DNA of 64,000 nt from G051903925 sp051903925 (GCF_051903925.1 NZ_CP173678.1:2294001-2358000), one strand, 5' to 3'. Positions 42,060 to 51,469 are shown, numbered from the stretch's first letter. Notes: generated from the letters alone by a model not told the origin. Numbers and translations: made by a program.

Positions 42060-42701
42060 ATGCGCGACATCATCGACACCACCATGAACACGCTCGTTCC
42101 GATGGTCATTGAGCAGACCAATCGGGGCGAGCGGGCGTTCGACATCTATTCGCGACTCCTCAAGGAGCACATCATCTTCCTGGTGGGCCCCATCAACGAC
42201 GCCGTGGCGAGCCTTGTCACGGCGCAGTTGCTGTTCCTGGAAGCCGAGAACCCCAAGAAGGACATCGCGATCTATATCAATTCGCCGGGCGGGGTCGTGA
42301 CCTCGGGCATGGCGATCTATGACACGATGCAGTACATCCGGCCCCGCATCTCGACGCTGTGCATCGGGCAGGCGGCGTCGATGGGCTCGCTCCTGCTGGC
42401 GGCGGGCTCGCCCGGCATGCGCTATGCGCTGCCCAACTCGCGAATCATGCTGCACCAGCCGTCCGGCGGGGCGCAGGGCCAGGCCACCGACATCGAGATC
42501 CATGCGCGGGAGATCCTGGCGACCCGGGCCCGGCTCAATGGCATCTATGTCAAGCACACCGGCAAGTCCCTGCCCGAGATCGAGCAGGCGCTGGAGCGCG
42601 ACAATTTCCTGTCGGCCGATGCCGCGAAGGAGTTCGGCATCGTCGACCAGGTCGTGTCGCAGCGCCCGACCAGCCCGGAAGAGCAGAAGGCCGCGGCCTG
42701 A
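42060..42701 (+). CDS. clpP: ATP-dependent Clp protease proteolytic subunit ClpP
   Basis: ClpP is the serine protease chamber of ClpXP. The 213-residue protein has the triad Ser107 (GQAASMGS), His132 (IMLHQPSGG) and Asp181 (ALERDNFLS), spaced exactly as in E. coli mature ClpP (97/122/171). The N terminus is a likely processed leader. Its stop is 427 bp before clpX, so clpX may have its own promoter. Confidence 0.98.
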   Translation: MRDIIDTTMNTLVPMVIEQTNRGERAFDIYSRLLKEHIIFLVGPINDAVASLVTAQLLFLEAENPKKDIAIYINSPGGVVTSGMAIYDTMQYIRPRISTLCIGQAASMGSLLLAAGSPGMRYALPNSRIMLHQPSGGAQGQATDIEIHAREILATRARLNGIYVKHTGKSLPEIEQALERDNFLSADAAKEFGIVDQVVSQRPTSPEEQKAAA

Positions 42702-43128
42702 GCCGGCCCCGGGCATCGGGGACGGCAGGATCGGGGGACGCCACCATGCGTTCCACCCGCCCAGGGACACGCGCCGGAGCGGCAGCGATGACGCTCCGGC
42801 GCACCCGGCACGCGGCCCTGCGATCCGCACATCCTGTGATGCCCGTCGGCGCCACGCCCCTTGTTCCGTGGCGCCCCCTTAATCATTTCTTGATCGAGCG
42901 GCTTGCAGCATGCTCGTATGAACGCGCGGAAGTGCCTGGGCCCTTCGTCCCCGCAGGCCCGCAGCCAGCTTCACGGTCGGATCTTGCGATCCGGGCGGGA
43001 GAAGCAGGCTTCGGCTGCCAGCCGCAAGCGGGTTCGGATCGTCCGGGGCAGGCCGCTGCCCCCGCCTGGGAGGCCTGCATCGTGCGATGTGGCGTCGGTC
43101 CGGCCGGTGGGACCAGGACGGAGTATTC
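42702..43128. promoter_or_regulatory. clpP-clpX intergenic region with a strong hairpin
   Basis: This 427-bp gap has no convincing gene. At 42771-42781 and 42792-42802 an 11-bp perfect stem (GCGCCGGAGCG and its complement) with a 10-nt loop lies 69 bp after clpP. There is no T-tract. A slightly AT-richer patch (42876-42896) may hold the clpX promoter, but no clear -35/-10 pair was found. A short plus-strand frame at 42903-43136 is not credible as a gene. Confidence 0.5.
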
Positions 43129-44400
43129 ATGACTAAGCTGAGCGGCGGCGACTCCAAGAACACCCTCTACTGCTCCTTCTGCGGCAAGAGCCAGCACGAA
43201 GTCCGCAAGCTGATCGCTGGCCCGACCGTCTTCATCTGCGACGAATGCGTCGAACTCTGCATGGATATCATCCGTGAAGAGCACAAGACCGCCGTCCTGA
43301 AGACGCGCGACGGAGTGCCGACGCCGCAGGACATCTGCCGCGTGCTGGACGACTACGTGATCGGCCAGATCCACGCCAAGCGGGTCCTTTCGGTCGCGGT
43401 GCACAATCACTACAAGCGCCTGAATCACGCGACCAAGAACAACGACGTGGAACTGGCCAAGTCCAACATCCTGCTGGTCGGCCCGACGGGCTGCGGCAAG
43501 ACGCTGCTGGCCCAGACGCTGGCCCGCATCCTGGACGTGCCGTTCACGATGGCGGACGCGACCACGCTGACGGAGGCCGGCTATGTCGGCGAGGATGTCG
43601 AGAACATCATCCTGAAGCTGCTCCAGGCGGCCGACTACAATGTAGAGCGGGCGCAGCGCGGCATCGTCTATATCGACGAGGTCGACAAGATCAGCCGCAA
43701 GTCGGACAACCCCTCGATCACCCGCGACGTCTCGGGCGAGGGCGTGCAGCAGGCCTTGCTGAAGATCATGGAGGGCACGGTCGCCAGCGTGCCGCCACAG
43801 GGTGGTCGCAAGCATCCGCAGCAGGAATTCCTGCAGGTGGACACGACCAACATCCTGTTCATCTGCGGCGGCGCCTTTGCCGGGCTGGAGAAGATCATCG
43901 CCAGTCGCGGCCAGGGCAAGGCGATCGGCTTCGGCGCCTCGGTCAAGGGGCCGGACGAGCGGCCCACGGGCGAGATCCTGAAGGAGGTCGAGCCCGAGGA
44001 CCTGCTGAAGTTCGGCCTGATCCCGGAGTTCGTTGGCCGCCTGCCCGTCGTGGCGACGCTGACGGACCTGGACGAGACCGCCCTGATCGAGATCCTGTCG
44101 AGCCCCAAGAACGCGCTGGTGAAGCAGTACCAGCGCCTGTTCGAGATGGAGGACACGAGCCTGTCCTTCTCCGAGGACGCGCTGAAGGCCGTGGCGCGCA
44201 AGGCGATCGTGCGCAAGACCGGCGCCCGGGGCCTGCGCTCGATCATGGAGCAGATCCTGCTCGACACCATGTTCGACCTGCCGTCGCTCGACGGAGTCGA
44301 GGAAGTGGTCATCAATTCCGAGGTGGTGGAGGGCCGGGCCCGCCCGCTCTACATCTACTCGTCGGACCGGCGCAGCGACGTCGGCAGTTCCACCGCCTGA
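43129..44400 (+). CDS. clpX: ATP-dependent Clp protease ATP-binding subunit ClpX
   Basis: ClpX unfolds substrates and feeds them to ClpP. The 423-residue protein has an N-terminal C4 zinc-binding domain (YCSFCGKSQHEV, FICDECVELC). The AAA+ motifs are Walker A GPTGCGKT, Walker B YIDEVDKI and the pore loop GYVGED. The ClpP-contact loop is IGFGAS. The ATG at 43129 has GGACGGAG upstream. A longer frame back to 43087 is unlikely. Confidence 0.98.
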   Translation: MTKLSGGDSKNTLYCSFCGKSQHEVRKLIAGPTVFICDECVELCMDIIREEHKTAVLKTRDGVPTPQDICRVLDDYVIGQIHAKRVLSVAVHNHYKRLNHATKNNDVELAKSNILLVGPTGCGKTLLAQTLARILDVPFTMADATTLTEAGYVGEDVENIILKLLQAADYNVERAQRGIVYIDEVDKISRKSDNPSITRDVSGEGVQQALLKIMEGTVASVPPQGGRKHPQQEFLQVDTTNILFICGGAFAGLEKIIASRGQGKAIGFGASVKGPDERPTGEILKEVEPEDLLKFGLIPEFVGRLPVVATLTDLDETALIEILSSPKNALVKQYQRLFEMEDTSLSFSEDALKAVARKAIVRKTGARGLRSIMEQILLDTMFDLPSLDGVEEVVINSEVVEGRARPLYIYSSDRRSDVGSSTA

Positions 44401-44460
44401 TCGTGGCGTGAGTAGCGGTTGCCGCACGGCCGGGACGGCCGCCGGCAGCCGCGCAAGGCC

Positions 44461-44509
44461 GGTGGGTCGAGACGCCGGTTCCCCGAGCCGTGGGAACCGG
44501 TGCCCCACC
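44461..44509 (+). terminator. Hairpin after clpX
   Basis: A nested stem is present in the clpX-lon gap: CCGGTTCCC (44475-44483) with GGGAACCGG (44492-44500), and outer arms GGTGGG (44461-44466) with CCCACC (44504-44509). No T-tract follows. It may limit read-through from clpX. Confidence 0.4.
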
Positions 44510-44551
44510 GCCAGGACAGCCCCGCCGCTTGGGCTGTCTCCCGTCCCGCAC

Positions 44552-44580
44552 CTTGACGGACGGGGCGTGCGCCGCCATCT
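44552..44580 (+). promoter_or_regulatory. lon: Candidate heat-shock (RpoH-type) promoter for lon
   Basis: CTTG (44552-44555), 17 bp, then CGCCATCT (44573-44580) resembles the RpoH pattern CTTG-N17/18-CNTATNT or the E. coli -10 CCCCATNT, one mismatch. The lon start is 78 bp downstream. Heat-shock control of lon is usual. Experimental start-site data would settle it. Confidence 0.45.
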
Positions 44581-44658
44581 CGCACCAACCGGGCTCTTGC
44601 CCGAACCCCGGCCCGCGAGGGCCGGCCAAAGCCGGCAATCCGGCCAGGAAAACAGTCG

Positions 44659-47067
44659 ATGACCCAGTCCAGCCGCTCGTCCAACGTCTATCCGGTCCTG
44701 CCGCTGCGCGACATCGTGGTCTTCCCCCACATGATCGTGCCGCTGTTCGTGGGCCGCGAGAAATCGGTGCGCGCCCTTGAGGACGTGATGCGCGAGGACA
44801 AGCAGATCCTGCTCGTCGCGCAGAAGAACGCCAGCCAGGACAATCCCGGTTTCGAGGACATCTACCGCGTCGGGACCATCGCCTCGGTCCTGCAGCTGCT
44901 GAAGCTGCCGGACGGCACGGTGAAGGTCCTGGTCGAGGGGGGCGCCCGGGCCCGCATCACCAACTTCCTCGACAACGAGGCCTTCTTCCAGGCCGGGGCC
45001 GAGGTCCTGGATGAGGATGACGGCGAACGGCGCGAGGTCGAGGCGCTGGCCCGCTCGGTGGTCAGCCAGTTCGAACAATATGTGAAGCTGAACAAGAAGG
45101 TGCCGCCAGAGGTGCTGGTCTCGGTCAACCAGATCGAGGATCCGTCCAAGCTGGCCGACACCGTCGCCTCGCACCTGGCGCTGAAGGTGTCGGACAAGCA
45201 GGAAGTGCTCGAGATCGAATCGGTCAACGAGCGCCTGGAGCGGGTCTACAGCCTGATGGAAGGCGAGATCGGCGTGCTGCAGGTCGAGAAGAAGATCCGC
45301 AGCCGGGTCAAGCGCCAGATGGAGAAGACCCAGCGCGAATACTATCTGAACGAACAGCTGAAGGCGATCCAGAAGGAGCTGGGCGAGACCGAGGACGGCC
45401 GCGACGAGGTTTCCGAGATCGAGGAACGGATCGCCAAGACCAAGCTCTCCAAGGAAGCCCGCGAGAAGGCGCTGGCCGAGGTCAAGAAGCTCCGCTCCAT
45501 GAGCCCGATGTCGGCCGAGGCGACGGTGGTGCGCAACTACCTCGACACGCTGCTGTCGCTGCCCTGGGGCGCCAAGTCCAAGGTGCGCAAGGACATCGAC
45601 CGTGCGCAGAAGATCCTGGACGAGGACCATTTCGGTCTGGAGAAGGTCAAGGAGCGCATCCTGGAATACCTGGCCGTGCAGCAGCGCGCGACCAAGGTGA
45701 AGGGTCCGATCCTGTGCCTGGTCGGCCCGCCGGGCGTTGGCAAGACGTCGCTGGGCAAGTCGATCGCCAAGTCGACGGGCCGGCAGTTCGTGCGCATGTC
45801 GCTGGGCGGCGTGCGCGACGAGGCCGAGATTCGCGGCCACCGACGGACCTATATCGGCTCGATGCCCGGCAAGATCATCCAGTCGATGAAGAAGGCCAAG
45901 TCGTCCAATCCGCTGTTCCTGCTGGACGAGATCGACAAGATGGGCGCCGATTTCCGCGGTGATCCGTCCTCCGCCCTGCTGGAGGTGCTGGACCCGGAGC
46001 AGAACACGACGTTCAACGACCATTACCTGGAGGTCGACTTCGACCTGTCGGATGTGATGTTCGTGACCACGGCCAACACGCTGCGCATGCCGCAGCCCCT
46101 GCTGGACCGCATGGAGATCATCCGCCTGGCCGGCTACACCGAGGATGAGAAGGTCGAGATCGCCAAGCGCCACCTGATCGCCAAGCAGGTGGAGGCGCAC
46201 GGCCTGAAGGACGCCGAGTGGCGCATCGAGGACGAGGCGCTGCGCGACCTCATCCGCTACTACACGCGCGAAGCCGGCGTCCGCAACCTGGAACGCGAGA
46301 TCGCCAACCTGACCCGCAAGGCCATCCGCGAGATCCTGCAGGACAAGGTGCCCCAGGTCGTGGTGACGACCGAGAACCTGAACAAGTATGCCGGCGTGCG
46401 TCGCTTCCGCTTTGGCGAGGTCGATGCCGAGGACCAGGTCGGCGTGACCACGGGCCTGGCCTGGACCGAGGTGGGGGGCGAGTTGCTGGCGGTCGAGGCG
46501 ATCACGCTGCCCGGCAAGGGCAACATGAAGATCACCGGCAAGCTGGGCGACGTGATGCAGGAATCGGTGCAGGCGGCGGCCAGCTATGTCCGCTCGCGCT
46601 CGCTGGCCTTTGGCATCAAGCCGCCGCAGTTCGAGAAGACCGACATCCACATCCACGTGCCGGAGGGGGCTACCCCCAAGGACGGCCCGTCGGCGGGTGT
46701 CGCCATGGTCACCTCGATCGTGTCGGTCCTGACCAAGATCCCGGTGCGGCGCGATATCGCCATGACCGGAGAGATCACGCTGCGTGGCCGCGTCTTCCCG
46801 ATTGGCGGCCTGAAGGAGAAGCTGCTGGCCGCGCTGCGCGGCGGCATCAAGCATGTCCTGATCCCGGCCGAGAACGAGAAGGACCTGGCCGAGATCCCCG
46901 ACAACGTGAAGGAGGGGCTGGAGATCATCCCCGTCAGCACGGTCGACGAAGTCCTGAAGCACGCGCTTGTCAAGCCGCTGGAGCCTGTCGAGTGGGATCC
47001 GGCCGAAGCCGAGAAGCCGGCGGCCAAGTCGGGCGGCACCACCCTGGACGAAGTGGTGACGCACTGA
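44659..47067 (+). CDS. lon: ATP-dependent Lon protease
   Basis: Lon degrades misfolded and regulatory proteins. The 802-residue protein has an N-terminal LON domain (VYPVLPLRDIVVFPHMIVPL), an AAA+ module with Walker A GPPGVGKTSLGKS and Walker B NPLFLLDEIDKMG, and a protease domain. The catalytic dyad is Ser678 (PKDGPSAGVAM) and Lys721 (GGLKEKLLAALRGG), matching E. coli Ser679/Lys722. It is on the same strand as clpX and hupB. Confidence 0.98.
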   Translation: MTQSSRSSNVYPVLPLRDIVVFPHMIVPLFVGREKSVRALEDVMREDKQILLVAQKNASQDNPGFEDIYRVGTIASVLQLLKLPDGTVKVLVEGGARARITNFLDNEAFFQAGAEVLDEDDGERREVEALARSVVSQFEQYVKLNKKVPPEVLVSVNQIEDPSKLADTVASHLALKVSDKQEVLEIESVNERLERVYSLMEGEIGVLQVEKKIRSRVKRQMEKTQREYYLNEQLKAIQKELGETEDGRDEVSEIEERIAKTKLSKEAREKALAEVKKLRSMSPMSAEATVVRNYLDTLLSLPWGAKSKVRKDIDRAQKILDEDHFGLEKVKERILEYLAVQQRATKVKGPILCLVGPPGVGKTSLGKSIAKSTGRQFVRMSLGGVRDEAEIRGHRRTYIGSMPGKIIQSMKKAKSSNPLFLLDEIDKMGADFRGDPSSALLEVLDPEQNTTFNDHYLEVDFDLSDVMFVTTANTLRMPQPLLDRMEIIRLAGYTEDEKVEIAKRHLIAKQVEAHGLKDAEWRIEDEALRDLIRYYTREAGVRNLEREIANLTRKAIREILQDKVPQVVVTTENLNKYAGVRRFRFGEVDAEDQVGVTTGLAWTEVGGELLAVEAITLPGKGNMKITGKLGDVMQESVQAAASYVRSRSLAFGIKPPQFEKTDIHIHVPEGATPKDGPSAGVAMVTSIVSVLTKIPVRRDIAMTGEITLRGRVFPIGGLKEKLLAALRGGIKHVLIPAENEKDLAEIPDNVKEGLEIIPVSTVDEVLKHALVKPLEPVEWDPAEAEKPAAKSGGTTLDEVVTH

Positions 47068-47098
47068 TATAGGCACGCCGCGTTCGCTGCGGAATCGC

Positions 47099-47126
47099 GC
47101 GGCCACCGGTCCAGGCCGGTGGCCGC
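47099..47126 (+). terminator. Candidate terminator after lon
   Basis: An 11-bp perfect stem, GCGGCCACCGG (47099-47109) and CCGGTGGCCGC (47116-47126), with a 6-nt loop lies 32 bp after the lon stop. A short T-rich stretch (TGCATTT) follows. Confidence 0.6.
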
Positions 47127-47180
47127 TGCATTTCGCGGTTGAATTGGTGGCTGCCGGCGGATGGCGGTGGCCGCCCTGTG

Positions 47181-47209
47181 TTGACGGGTCCTGAGGTGCC
47201 AACTACCAT
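47181..47209 (+). promoter_or_regulatory. hupB: Candidate sigma-70 promoter for hupB
   Basis: TTGACG (47181-47186) and TACCAT (47204-47209) have a 17-bp spacer. The -35 matches 5 of 6 consensus positions and the -10 matches 4 of 6. The hupB start is 76 bp downstream. The sequence lies just after the lon terminator-like hairpin. Confidence 0.55.
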
Positions 47210-47284
47210 CCGCGGGCTTGCGGCGGCGGCACCAGACGGATTTCAGGCCAAGCATTTTCGGCCAATCTTTTTCGGGGGGTGGCA

Positions 47285-47560
47285 GTGAACAAGAACGAGC
47301 TGATCGAGAGCGTCGCCGAGGCGACCGGGCTCAAGAAGCCGGATGCCAGCAAGGCGGTCGAAGCGGTCTTCGACGCCATCACCGGTGCCCTGAAGGGCGG
47401 TGACGACGTGCGCCTGGTCGGCTTCGGCACGTTTGGCGTGACCAAGCGTGAGGCGTCCGAGGGTCGCAATCCGCGGACCGGCGAGACAATCAAGATTCCG
47501 GCCTCCAACCGCGTCAAGTTCAAGCCGGGCAAGGGCCTGTCCGACTCGGTCAACGGCTGA
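47285..47560 (+). CDS. hupB: DNA-binding protein HU-beta
   Basis: HU is a small histone-like dimeric protein that bends DNA. The 91-residue protein has the bacterial HU fold: MNKNELIESVAEATGLKK, VRLVGFGTFGVTKR and the DNA-binding arm GRNPRTGETIKIPASNRVKF. GTG 47285 is chosen because the family begins MNKNELI-like and GGGGGG (47274-47279) is 5 bp upstream. GTG 47279 would add two residues. Confidence 0.96.
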   Translation: MNKNELIESVAEATGLKKPDASKAVEAVFDAITGALKGGDDVRLVGFGTFGVTKREASEGRNPRTGETIKIPASNRVKFKPGKGLSDSVNG

Positions 47561-47575
47561 GCCGAGCCACGACCC

Positions 47576-47609
47576 CCGCCAGCCCGGCCGATCGCCGCCG
47601 GGCTGGCGG
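47576..47609 (+). terminator. Candidate terminator after hupB
   Basis: CCGCCAGCCCGG (47576-47587) and CCGGGCTGGCGG (47598-47609) form a perfect 12-bp stem with a 10-nt loop, 15 bp past the hupB stop. No T-tract follows. Confidence 0.5.
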
Positions 47610-47693
47610 CGCGGGACGGCGGCCCGGCGTTCCGCACTGCATGTCGGCTGCGGCCCGGCATCGCATGCTGGCGCCGTACCGGCAGCACGCTGC

Positions 47694-47769
47694 GGGCGAT
47701 TAGCTCAGTTGGTAGAGCGTCTCGTTTACACCGAGAATGTCGGCGGTTCGAGTCCGTCATCGCCCACCA
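47694..47769 (+). tRNA. tRNA-Val(UAC)
   Basis: The 76-nt gene has acceptor arms GGGCGAT and ATCGCCC, discriminator A and encoded CCA. The anticodon stem TCTCG/CGAGA encloses loop TTTACAC, so the anticodon is TAC. The D-arm (TAGCTCAGTTGGTAGAGC) and T-loop (TTCGAGT) are regular. Confidence 0.95.
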
Positions 47770-47880
47770 GTGCACCGGCCATCAAGCCCCGTCCCAGCCC
47801 CTGCGGCTGACCGCGCCGTGCCCCCGGGATGGCGCGGGGGGATGACCGGGCGTGGCGACAATCCAGGCGATGCGACCGCC

Positions 47881-49452
47881 ATGACCCTTTCCATGTCCCA
47901 TCCGTCCGACGCCCCCGATCTGCAGGACTATGTCCGCCGGATCCTGACCTCCGCCGTCTATGACGTCGCCAGCGAGACGCCCCTGGAGGCGATGCCGGTG
48001 CTGTCGGCCCGTCTGGGCGTCCCCGTCCTGCTGAAGCGCGAGGACCTGCAGCCGGTCTTCTCGTTCAAGATCCGCGGTGCCCACAACCGCATCGCGGCGC
48101 TGAGTGCGGCGGAGCGGGCGCGGGGCGTGATCTGTGCCTCTGCCGGGAACCATGCGCAGGGCGTTGCCCTTTCGGCGACGCGCCTTGGCATCGCGGCGAC
48201 CATCGTCATGCCGGGCACCACGCCGTCGATCAAGGTCGATGCGGTGCGCCGCCTGGGGGGCCAGGTGGTGCTCCATGGCGATGGCTTCGACGCCGCGCGG
48301 GCCCATGCGGGTGAGCTGGCCGAGGCGCGGGGCCTGGTCTTCGTTCACCCGTTCGACGATCCGGCGGTGATCGCGGGGCAGGGGACGATCGGCCTGGAGC
48401 TGCTGCGGCAGAACCCTGGTCCCCTGGGCGCCGTCTATGTACCGGTCGGCGGGGGTGGCCTGGCCGCCGGGATCGCCGCCTATATCAAGTTCCTGCGGCC
48501 CGAGGTGCGGGTGATCGGCGTCGAGCCGGAGGACGCGGCCAGCATGGCTGCGGCGCTGCGGGCGGGGCGCACCGTCGACCTTGAGCAGGTCGGCCTGTTC
48601 GCCGACGGCGTCGCTGTGCGGCGCGTGGGCGCCGAGACGTTCCGCCTGTGCCGGGACCTGCTGGACGGGGTCGTGACCGTCACGACGGACGAGATCTGCG
48701 CCGCGATGAAGGACATATTCGACGAAACGCGCGTGATCGCGGAGCCCGCAGGCGCCCTGGCCCTGGCGGGATTGCGCCGGCAGGTGGAGCGCGGCGCGGC
48801 GCCGGAGGGGCCGCTGGTCGCCGTCAATTCGGGTGCCAACGTCAATTTCGACCGCCTGCGCCATGTCGCCGAGCGGGCCGAGATCGGCGAGCGGGGAGAG
48901 GCGCTGCTGGCGGTGACCATCCCAGAAGTGCCCGGTGCCTATCGCCAGTTCATCCGGCTGCTGGATGGGCGGGCCATCACCGAGTTCAACTACCGCTATG
49001 CCCCGGGCGAGCAGGCGCGCATTTTCGTCGGCGTGAAGCTGAAGCGGGGGGATGCCGAGAAGCAGCAGATCATCGACCAGGTGCGCGCAGCCGGCCATGC
49101 CGTGGTCGACATGAGCGACAACGAACTGGCCAAGCTGCACGTCCGCTACATGGTGGGCGGCCGCGCCGCCGACCTTGCGGACGAACTGATCTACCGCTTC
49201 CAGTTCCCGGAACGCCCGGGGGCGCTGCTGGCGTTCCTCGATTCGCTGAGGCCGGACTGGAACATCTCGCTGTTCCACTATCGCAACCACGGTGCCGACT
49301 ATGGCCGCGTGCTGGCCGGGATCCAGGTGCCGCATGCCGACCGGCCGCTGTTCCAAGCGGTGCTGGCCGGCCTTGGCTATCCCTGCTGGGACGAGACGGC
49401 CAACCCGGCCTATCGCCTGTTCCTGGAATCGGCAGGAACCGCGGCCGCCTGA
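47881..49452 (+). CDS. ilvA: Threonine dehydratase, biosynthetic IlvA
   Basis: IlvA deaminates L-threonine to 2-oxobutyrate, the first step of isoleucine synthesis. The 523-residue protein has PLP-binding Lys63 (VFSFKIRGAHN), the phosphate loop VGGGGLAAG and the substrate loop CASAGNHAQG. Two ACT-like domains follow (LLAVTIPEVPGAYRQFIRLL and RFQFPERPGALLAFLDSL), which suits feedback control by isoleucine. The ATG 47881 is chosen; ATG 47893 is a near alternative. It lies downstream of tRNA-Val. Confidence 0.95.
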   Translation: MTLSMSHPSDAPDLQDYVRRILTSAVYDVASETPLEAMPVLSARLGVPVLLKREDLQPVFSFKIRGAHNRIAALSAAERARGVICASAGNHAQGVALSATRLGIAATIVMPGTTPSIKVDAVRRLGGQVVLHGDGFDAARAHAGELAEARGLVFVHPFDDPAVIAGQGTIGLELLRQNPGPLGAVYVPVGGGGLAAGIAAYIKFLRPEVRVIGVEPEDAASMAAALRAGRTVDLEQVGLFADGVAVRRVGAETFRLCRDLLDGVVTVTTDEICAAMKDIFDETRVIAEPAGALALAGLRRQVERGAAPEGPLVAVNSGANVNFDRLRHVAERAEIGERGEALLAVTIPEVPGAYRQFIRLLDGRAITEFNYRYAPGEQARIFVGVKLKRGDAEKQQIIDQVRAAGHAVVDMSDNELAKLHVRYMVGGRAADLADELIYRFQFPERPGALLAFLDSLRPDWNISLFHYRNHGADYGRVLAGIQVPHADRPLFQAVLAGLGYPCWDETANPAYRLFLESAGTAAA

Positions 49453-49517
49453 CGGGTTAAGGTTCGACGCTGGAGGCCCGTCCGGGCTTGAGTCGGGTCC
49501 AACGGAAAGGGGGCAGA

Positions 49518-49955
49518 ATGAAGGGCTTCTTCGGGGAATTCCGCGCGTTCATCTCGCGCGGCAACGTGATCGACCTGGCCGTCGGTATCATTATCGGCGC
49601 GGCCTTCACCTCGATCGTGAACTCGCTGGTCAACGACGTGGTCATGCCGCCCATCGGCCTGGTCCTGGGTCAGGTCGACTTCTCCAGCCTGTTCATCGCG
49701 CTGGACGGCAAGGAATACCAGAGCGTGAAGGCGGCCAAGGACGCGGGCGCGCCGGTGATCGCCTATGGCCTGTTCATCAACGCCTGCGTGCAGTTCCTGA
49801 TCGTCGCCTTTGTCGTGTTCAACATCGTCCGCCAGGTCAACCGCCTGCGCGTCAAGGAGAAGGCCGAGGCCGAGGCAGCGCCCACGCCGCCGCCTGACGA
49901 TGTCGTTCTGCTGACCGAGATCCGCGACCTGCTGAAGGCGCAGCAGGCGCGCTGA
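49518..49955 (+). CDS. mscL: Large-conductance mechanosensitive channel MscL
   Basis: MscL opens under membrane tension to release solutes in hypo-osmotic shock. The 145-residue protein has the conserved N-terminal FFGEFRAFISRGNVIDLAVG, a pore helix (IIIGAAFTSIVNSLVNDVVM) and a second helix (FINACVQFLIVAFVVFNIV). A charged C-terminal bundle follows. ATG 49518 has GGAAAGGGGG upstream. Confidence 0.97.
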   Translation: MKGFFGEFRAFISRGNVIDLAVGIIIGAAFTSIVNSLVNDVVMPPIGLVLGQVDFSSLFIALDGKEYQSVKAAKDAGAPVIAYGLFINACVQFLIVAFVVFNIVRQVNRLRVKEKAEAEAAPTPPPDDVVLLTEIRDLLKAQQAR

Positions 49956-50008
49956 GGGCGGTGCGCGCCGGCCCGGGCAGGCCGGCGCGCGCGCCTGGCG
50001 CCGTTGCC

Positions 50009-51469
50009 TCAGGCGAAGGCAGGCGGCGGCACGAACCCGCCCATGTCGTGCTCCAGCAGCTCCGCCAGCTTGAGCGTGGTGCGGTCGCCGCCGAAGGGGC
50101 CGATGATCTGGACGCCGACCGGCATGCCATCGGCGGTGCGCCCGGCGGGGATCGCCGTGCCCGGCAGGCCGGGCAGGGTGGCGACACCGGCCCAGGTCAG
50201 CGTGGCGTCGGCATAGCGCTCGGTGCGGCCGTTGACCTGCAATGTCCGCGTCGTGAGGGTGGCGCTGTGGTCATGCGGGAAGGCCGCCGTGCCGGCCGGC
50301 GGGCAGATGACCGCATCCCACTCCTCGAACAGCGCGGACCAGGCCCGCATCAGGGCCCAGCGCTCGTTGTTGGCGCCAAGCCACGTCCCATGGTCCTGCA
50401 CCATCGCGCGGGCCCGCACCGCGTCCAGCGACGCATCGTCGGGCGCCAGGCCGGCGACCTGGGCGCGCACCGCCGCCAGCTGCTCCGGCGGGAAGCCGGC
50501 GGCCATGAAGCCCCACAGCAGCCGCTCGTACAGGACGTGGGCGCGGGCCAGGTCGGGCAGGCGGTTGCTGGTCGTCGCCACGCGTGCCCCGGCGCGGTTC
50601 AGGGCCTCCGCCACGCGGTGGACGGCGGCCTGGACCTCGTGATCCGTGGGGCTCGACGGATGGCTGTCCAGGACCAGGACGCGGTAGTCGGCGAGGCGCT
50701 GCTGGCGCGGCGGCGCCAGGTCCAGCTTCCAGCCGGTTGCGAACATCTCCTCCGGCCCTGCCAGGATGTCGAGCGCCAGGGCGAGGTCGCTGGCCGTGCG
50801 CGCCATCGGCCCGCCCACCGCCAGGTCGGGCTCCTGCTCGAAGCCGGCCAGGCCATGCCCGCGCAACGGCATGATCCCCCAGGTCGGCTTGTGCCCGTAG
50901 ACGCCGCAATAATGCGCCGGCACGCGGATCGAGCCGCCAATGTCCGAGCCGATCTCCAGATGGGAGAAGCCGGCCGCGAGGGCGGCTGCGGAGCCGCCTG
51001 ACGAGCCGCCGGGCGAGCGGCCCAGGTTCCACGGATTGCGCGTGACGCCATAGATCGGGTTGTAGCTTTGCCAATCGGCCAGGGCGACGGGGACGTTGGT
51101 CTTGCCCACGACGATCGCGCCCGCGGCCTTCAGGCGCGCCACGGCGATCGAATCACCGTCGGGCTGCCACCCGGCCATCTCGGGAAAGCCCCATGTCGTC
51201 GGCGTGCCCGCCAGGCCATAGGATTCCTTGACCGTGATCGGAACGCCCAATAGCGGCTTGCGTACCCCTTGCGCCAGCGCCTTGTCCGCCTCGGCCGCAG
51301 CGGCGCGGGCGCGCGCAAAGTCGCGCACGACAACTGCGTTCACCTCGCCATCGCCTGCCTCGATCCGGGCGATGGAGGCCTCGACCGCGTCGGCGGCGCT
51401 CAGGCGTCCGTCGGCCAGGTCGTGCGCCAGGTCCCCGGCGGAGCGAAACGCCAGATCTGATCCTGCCAT
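50009..51469 (-). CDS. Amidase-signature family protein
   Basis: This 486-residue amidase has the triad Lys81 (PITVKESYGLAG), Ser156 (SPGGSSGGSAA) and Ser180 (GSDIGGSIRVP). It resembles the fatty-acid amide hydrolase/indoleacetamide hydrolase group, but the substrate is unknown. It is on the opposite strand from mscL and the nuo genes. A second amidase is at 37550-38953, only moderately similar. Confidence 0.92.
   Translation of the reverse strand: MAGSDLAFRSAGDLAHDLADGRLSAADAVEASIARIEAGDGEVNAVVVRDFARARAAAAEADKALAQGVRKPLLGVPITVKESYGLAGTPTTWGFPEMAGWQPDGDSIAVARLKAAGAIVVGKTNVPVALADWQSYNPIYGVTRNPWNLGRSPGGSSGGSAAALAAGFSHLEIGSDIGGSIRVPAHYCGVYGHKPTWGIMPLRGHGLAGFEQEPDLAVGGPMARTASDLALALDILAGPEEMFATGWKLDLAPPRQQRLADYRVLVLDSHPSSPTDHEVQAAVHRVAEALNRAGARVATTSNRLPDLARAHVLYERLLWGFMAAGFPPEQLAAVRAQVAGLAPDDASLDAVRARAMVQDHGTWLGANNERWALMRAWSALFEEWDAVICPPAGTAAFPHDHSATLTTRTLQVNGRTERYADATLTWAGVATLPGLPGTAIPAGRTADGMPVGVQIIGPFGGDRTTLKLAELLEHDMGGFVPPPAFA

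Noticed and set aside
42859..42885. Heat-shock promoter-like CTTGTT and CCCCTTAAT before clpX.
   Set aside because: The spacing between the two parts (about 9 bp) is too short for an RpoH promoter.
42903..43136. Short plus-strand frame in the clpP-clpX gap.
   Set aside because: It has no ribosome-binding site, no family features, and overlaps the clpX start region.
42883..47202. A very long open frame on the minus strand (about 1439 codons) opposite clpX and lon.
   Set aside because: It is antisense to conserved genes with intact catalytic motifs, and its translation is rich in His, Arg, Gln, Leu and Asp with no domain. Long antisense frames are common in high-GC genes.
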